A stretch of DNA of 64,000 nt from Exiguobacterium sp. Leaf196. Its GTDB lineage: Bacteria; Bacillota; Bacilli; Exiguobacteriales; Exiguobacteriaceae. A program made the position numbers and the translations under genes. The DNA lies in the NCBI RefSeq assembly GCF_001423965.1, contig NZ_LMPV01000006.1, positions 558,001-622,000 on the forward strand, written 5' to 3'. Below the pieces are notes generated by a model, which saw only the letters and a program-made list of their open reading frames with translations, was not told the origin of the DNA and did no database searches. Positions 61,210-64,000 of the stretch are shown piece by piece (the stretch's first letter is position 1; the number at the start of each line of letters is the position of its first letter).

Positions 61210-62396
61210 AATCTTTATCAACACGTGTCGAACAGCTAGCCCCATCCGGCATTCGTCGTTTCTTTGATTTAGCCGGATCGATGGAAGATGTCATCTCACT
61301 TGGTGTCGGTGAACCCGATTTCGTCACGCCATGGAACGTCCGAGAAGCAAGCTTTGCAGCACTTGAACAGGGCTACACAGCATACAGTGCTAACGCCGGT
61401 TTACTCGAGTTACGTCAGGAAATCGCGCTTTACATGCAAGAAAAGTTCGCCATCTCCTATTCGACGACGGAAGAGATCATCGTCACGACCGGAGCTTCGG
61501 AAGGACTTGACCTTGCGTTTCGTAGTTTGATCAATCCGGGAGATGAAGTCATCGTCGTTGAACCGGCGTTCGTTTCATATGCCCCCTTGATCGAACTTGC
61601 TGGAGGAATTCCTGTCGCCGCTGCATGTCACGCAGAAGACGGTTTTGCGATTCAACCGGAAACGATCGAACAGTTGCTGACGGACAAAACGAAAGCAATC
61701 ATTTTCTGTTTCCCATCGAATCCGACAGGCTCGACGATGACACGCGATCAATTAGCGGACCTCGCGTTACTTGTTCAAAAGCATGATTTATATGTCATCA
61801 GTGATGAAATCTATGCGGAGCTATCCTACGAAACGGAAGCGATTTGTTTTGCGACCCTTCCTGGTATGCGGGAGCGGACAATCATCATCAATGGTTTCTC
61901 GAAAGCCTTCGCGATGACGGGCTGGCGGCTTGGCTTCACTTGCGCACCACCTGCGATCACGCAATCGATGCTGAAGGTCCACCAATATGGAATGATGTGT
62001 GCACCAACACTCGTCCAGTTTGCAGGAATTGAAGCGCTCCGTTCTCGTCATAAGACGGTCCCTGATATGGTGACAAGTTATCGCCAACGCCGGAATTACT
62101 TCGTCAAGGCGTTAAACGATGCGGGTCTCCCGACGCACTTACCAGGCGGTGCCTTTTATGCTTTTCCGTACATTGGTCATACCGGGCTGACGAGTGAGCA
62201 GTTCGCCGAGCAATTGTTGCTCGCTGAGCGCGTCGCTGTCGTTCCAGGATCCGTCTTCGGAGCAAGCGGTGAAGGCTATGTCCGGGCAAGTTACGCGAGT
62301 TCAATCGAGCAACTGCAAGAAGCCATCGCGCGCATTCAGCGCTTCATGAAAAAATGGCAGACTCAGGATGAGACAACATCGTCTCATTCACACTAA
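61206..62396 (+). CDS. alaT: Aminotransferase AlaT (YugH)
   Basis: Class I/II PLP aminotransferase, 396 residues; B. subtilis AlaT makes alanine from pyruvate. PLP Lys in NGFSKAFAMTGWRLGF (S-K-x5-G-x-R, about 232-247), NPTGS in CFPSNPTGS (about 173-181), Asp-x-x-Tyr in ISDEIYAEL. Start overlaps alaR (61206-61209). Operon GT2-alaR-alaT or alaR-alaT alone. Confidence 0.95.
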   Translation: MKSLSTRVEQLAPSGIRRFFDLAGSMEDVISLGVGEPDFVTPWNVREASFAALEQGYTAYSANAGLLELRQEIALYMQEKFAISYSTTEEIIVTTGASEGLDLAFRSLINPGDEVIVVEPAFVSYAPLIELAGGIPVAAACHAEDGFAIQPETIEQLLTDKTKAIIFCFPSNPTGSTMTRDQLADLALLVQKHDLYVISDEIYAELSYETEAICFATLPGMRERTIIINGFSKAFAMTGWRLGFTCAPPAITQSMLKVHQYGMMCAPTLVQFAGIEALRSRHKTVPDMVTSYRQRRNYFVKALNDAGLPTHLPGGAFYAFPYIGHTGLTSEQFAEQLLLAERVAVVPGSVFGASGEGYVRASYASSIEQLQEAIARIQRFMKKWQTQDETTSSHSH

Positions 62397-62437
62397 AAAT
62401 AAGCCGCTTGCTCAAACGAGCAGGCGGCTTATTTTTA
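62395..62437. terminator. Bidirectional terminator (alaT / MazG-like)
   Basis: Stem of about 17 bp with one bulge and 4-nt loop (62395-62413 with 62418-62437), A and T runs on opposite sides. Confidence 0.92.
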
Positions 62438-63322
62438 ATCGACATAGAAAACAAGAAACATCCGATAGTCGTCTTCCGCATGATACGGCGAGACTGGACC
62501 GAGTTGTGGCGCAAAGACTTCCACCCGATACGGTGAGTCCTTAAAGTCAAGCGGTGTCCGTTCCTTGATCAAACGTCCCATTTCATCCGCCAGCTCTTTG
62601 ACTTCAACTAGACTACGCGAGCGTTCCATCGGTGCTTCGAAGACGAACGCCTCGATTCCTTCAATCGTTGCACAACGTAGGAAACGCCGGAGCGAAGGGA
62701 GTGCCGTCTCCATATTCTCCTTTAGCGTTTGATTCTCTTCGTACGCAGGGGCTCCCCAGAGACGTGCCTCACTTCCTGTCGCACTCCGGAAGTGATCAAT
62801 CGTTTTTTCGGTAATGGGATCACGTGTCAAGGCAAAGCGTGTTTTATCCCGCTTGAGATTCTTTTCATTCGTCCGATCGATTTCCGACAGTAAATCGAGT
62901 TGAAGTGGTCGTGCTAAACGAAATAATTCCCGTTGCAGACGTGCGATAGAATGACCGATTGGAACAATTGTATCCTTCGCTTTAGGCGGTTTATCCCCTT
63001 CGTATCCATTCATGACGCGTGCGACTTGACCAGCTTCATGCACAAGTCGATAAAAGGAACCATCCTGATCATCGTTTACCGTTCCGAGCGTCTCATGTTG
63101 CACCGCAAGATCCGTCACGTATTGATTGGCAAGACACGTCGAGATCATCAAAACGTCGACAAGTTCTGAACGAAGAGCTTCTTGATCTCTTTGTTCGAGT
63201 GCTTCGCCGACTTCACCGATTTCTTCTGTCAAGCGTGCGAGACCAGATAGCGGTCGAAAATAACCTCCGAGTGAACGAATCGTCGCATCAACCTTTTGTT
63301 GCAGTATCTTCATCTGTTCCAT
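62435..63322 (-). CDS. MazG-like protein with extra C-terminal region
   Basis: 295 residues. The first about 170 resemble the all-alpha NTP pyrophosphohydrolase (MazG) fold: LARLTEEIGEVGEAL with ExxE, ELVDVLMISTCLANQY with ExxD, then LDLLSEIDRTNEKNLKRDKTRF as the late K-x-N/R segment. The last about 125 residues have no recognised domain and include VEVKELADEMGRLI and VFAPQLGPVSPYHAED. Start 63322 has GGAGG 9 nt upstream; that start lies inside the 61-residue gene, in another frame (35-bp overlap). Function of the tail unknown. Confidence 0.75.
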   Translation of the reverse strand: MEQMKILQQKVDATIRSLGGYFRPLSGLARLTEEIGEVGEALEQRDQEALRSELVDVLMISTCLANQYVTDLAVQHETLGTVNDDQDGSFYRLVHEAGQVARVMNGYEGDKPPKAKDTIVPIGHSIARLQRELFRLARPLQLDLLSEIDRTNEKNLKRDKTRFALTRDPITEKTIDHFRSATGSEARLWGAPAYEENQTLKENMETALPSLRRFLRCATIEGIEAFVFEAPMERSRSLVEVKELADEMGRLIKERTPLDFKDSPYRVEVFAPQLGPVSPYHAEDDYRMFLVFYVD

Positions 63323-63473
63323 CTGTCTGATCCTCCACGATTGCTTGACGTACTTGCGCCTCCGTCTCTTGTTTGACACGTTTGGCAAACGCCTGATTTT
63401 TCTTCCATTCTCGGATTCCAACGGATGTCGCAGCAATCAATGCAGCAAATAATCCGATTTCTCTTTTACGCAT
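63288..63473 (-). CDS. 61-residue membrane-anchored protein, unknown
   Basis: Short protein: N-terminal hydrophobic helix (about 5-20, EIGLFAALIAATSVGI), a basic stretch (REWKKNQAFAKRVKQE) and an acidic end (VEDQTDGTDEDTATKG). AAAGGAGG ribosome site, ATG at 63473. The 3' end overlaps the start of the MazG-like gene by 35 bp and supplies its ribosome site, so the two are probably coupled. Confidence 0.75.
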   Translation of the reverse strand: MRKREIGLFAALIAATSVGIREWKKNQAFAKRVKQETEAQVRQAIVEDQTDGTDEDTATKG

Positions 63474-63562
63474 CGCTTTCTCCTCCTTTTGAATGACTCG
63501 TTCCCTACCTAAACATGATATGATGATATCAATTCTACATAATCCAGTAAGAGGTGTTGCTT

Positions 63563-64000
63563 GTGTCGACTGAACGTCTTTGGCAAATGGCCCGGTTCTT
63601 GACGGTGATCTTCGCCTTCGTAGCTGTTGGATGGTTACTCATCCGCCTCTCGTCCATTTTGTACCCGTTTGTCTTTGCGTTTCTGCTTGCTCTTTTCAGC
63701 CGTCCGCTCGTCGATTTCTTTCAAAAGCGATTACGGATCAATCGTGGATGGGGTGCGTTGTTGTCCATCATTTTGATCAGTGGTTTATTGATCGGTTCGC
63801 TTGCCTTGATCATCATGCAGTTGATTCGCGGTCTCGTATTTGTCGCCAATCAATTACCGGCACAAATCCAGGAGTTGAGTCTGTATTTTCAAAAGCTATA
63901 CAACGAAAAACTGGCACCGATTTGGAACGATGCGTCCGAAGCATTACGTTCATTAGAACCATCCCAACAAAATACGGTCCAAAACAGTATTCAATCGCTC
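63563..64000 (+). CDS. AI-2E family transporter, 5' part
   Basis: Start of an AI-2E/PerM family permease, 146 codons before the window ends. GTG at 63563 preceded by AGAGGTG (6-7 nt). Three hydrophobic stretches: about 14-30, 31-48 (ILYPFVFAFLLALFSRP, typical of the family) and 62-85, then a soluble loop (QLPAQIQELSLYFQKLYNEK). YtvI and YueF of B. subtilis are comparable; substrate uncertain. TGATATGAT (63516-63524) may be the -10. Confidence 0.85.
   Translation, partial: MSTERLWQMARFLTVIFAFVAVGWLLIRLSSILYPFVFAFLLALFSRPLVDFFQKRLRINRGWGALLSIILISGLLIGSLALIIMQLIRGLVFVANQLPAQIQELSLYFQKLYNEKLAPIWNDASEALRSLEPSQQNTVQNSIQSL

Noticed and set aside
1-64000. CRISPR array, prophage, insertion sequence, tRNA or rRNA genes
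   Set aside because: No regularly spaced repeats, transposase or integrase motifs, cloverleaf arms or rRNA stretches were seen in reading the window.

Overview
The window looks like chromosomal core DNA of a low-to-mid GC Firmicute of the order Bacillales, most probably Exiguobacterium or a close relative. The grounds are near one-to-one matches with Bacillus subtilis gene neighbourhoods (acsA/acuABC, aroA-ccpA, ytxGH-murC, ytpPQR, trmB-ytmP, amyX-ytlQ-thpR, metK/pckA, ytmA-ytkD, pgi-yugJ-yugI, alaR-alaT), Bacillus-type control elements (T-box, SAM-I riboswitch, cre, CcpN and NrdR boxes), and no sporulation genes. I see no rRNA or tRNA gene, CRISPR array, prophage or insertion sequence. Two genes run off the ends: a class A penicillin-binding protein at the left and an AI-2E family permease at the right. 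Genus and gene symbols rest on recalled family knowledge, not on a database search.

Layout. 1-6400: end of a PBP1A-type gene with a repetitive Lys/Ala/Glu tail; acetyl-CoA synthetase acsA divergent from acuABC (reversible acetylation of AcsA), with a cre site over the acuA promoter; a His-rich lipoprotein. 6400-16450: minus-strand block ccpA, aroA, ytxH, ytxG, dps, a UPF0316 protein, murC, a possible SftA remnant, ytpR, ytpQ and ytpP, with plus-strand ampS inside it. 16570-24230: small membrane proteins, an EIIC-like permease, ytoP, a PepSY protein, trmB, an unlisted 33-residue CydS-like peptide, and alsS-alsD for acetoin synthesis. 24270-31310: minus-strand ytmP, pullulanase amyX, ytlQ, thpR, an MFS transporter and pepV. 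31600-40370: ytzE, an SDR-like protein, rsuA-type pseudouridine synthase, murJ (ytgP), a BaiN-family flavoprotein, an unknown anchored protein, and leuS with a T-box leader.

40370-64000: HAD phosphatase, FemAB-like acyltransferase, MFS efflux protein, ytqB (mnmM), hydrolase, GNAT, metK with SAM-I riboswitch, pckA with two CcpN-like boxes and a cre site, EAL-HDOD protein, ytmA, ytkD, pgi, iron alcohol dehydrogenase, yugI, the ribonucleotide reductase operon nrdE-nrdI-nrdF with paired NrdR boxes, an Nfu_N domain protein, a glycosyltransferase with alaR-alaT, a MazG-like protein overlapping a 61-residue membrane protein, and the permease.

The common theme is central carbon control around acetyl-CoA, pyruvate and PEP: CcpA is encoded here, and likely CcpA targets (acsA/acu, als, pckA) are in the same window. 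No clearly new defence or biosynthetic system was found. The most unusual items are a nested structured element downstream of nrdF, the probable SftA remnant between ytpR and murC, the short CydS-like gene with a palindrome upstream, a two-part MazG-like protein, and three sigma-B-like promoters on stress-type genes.
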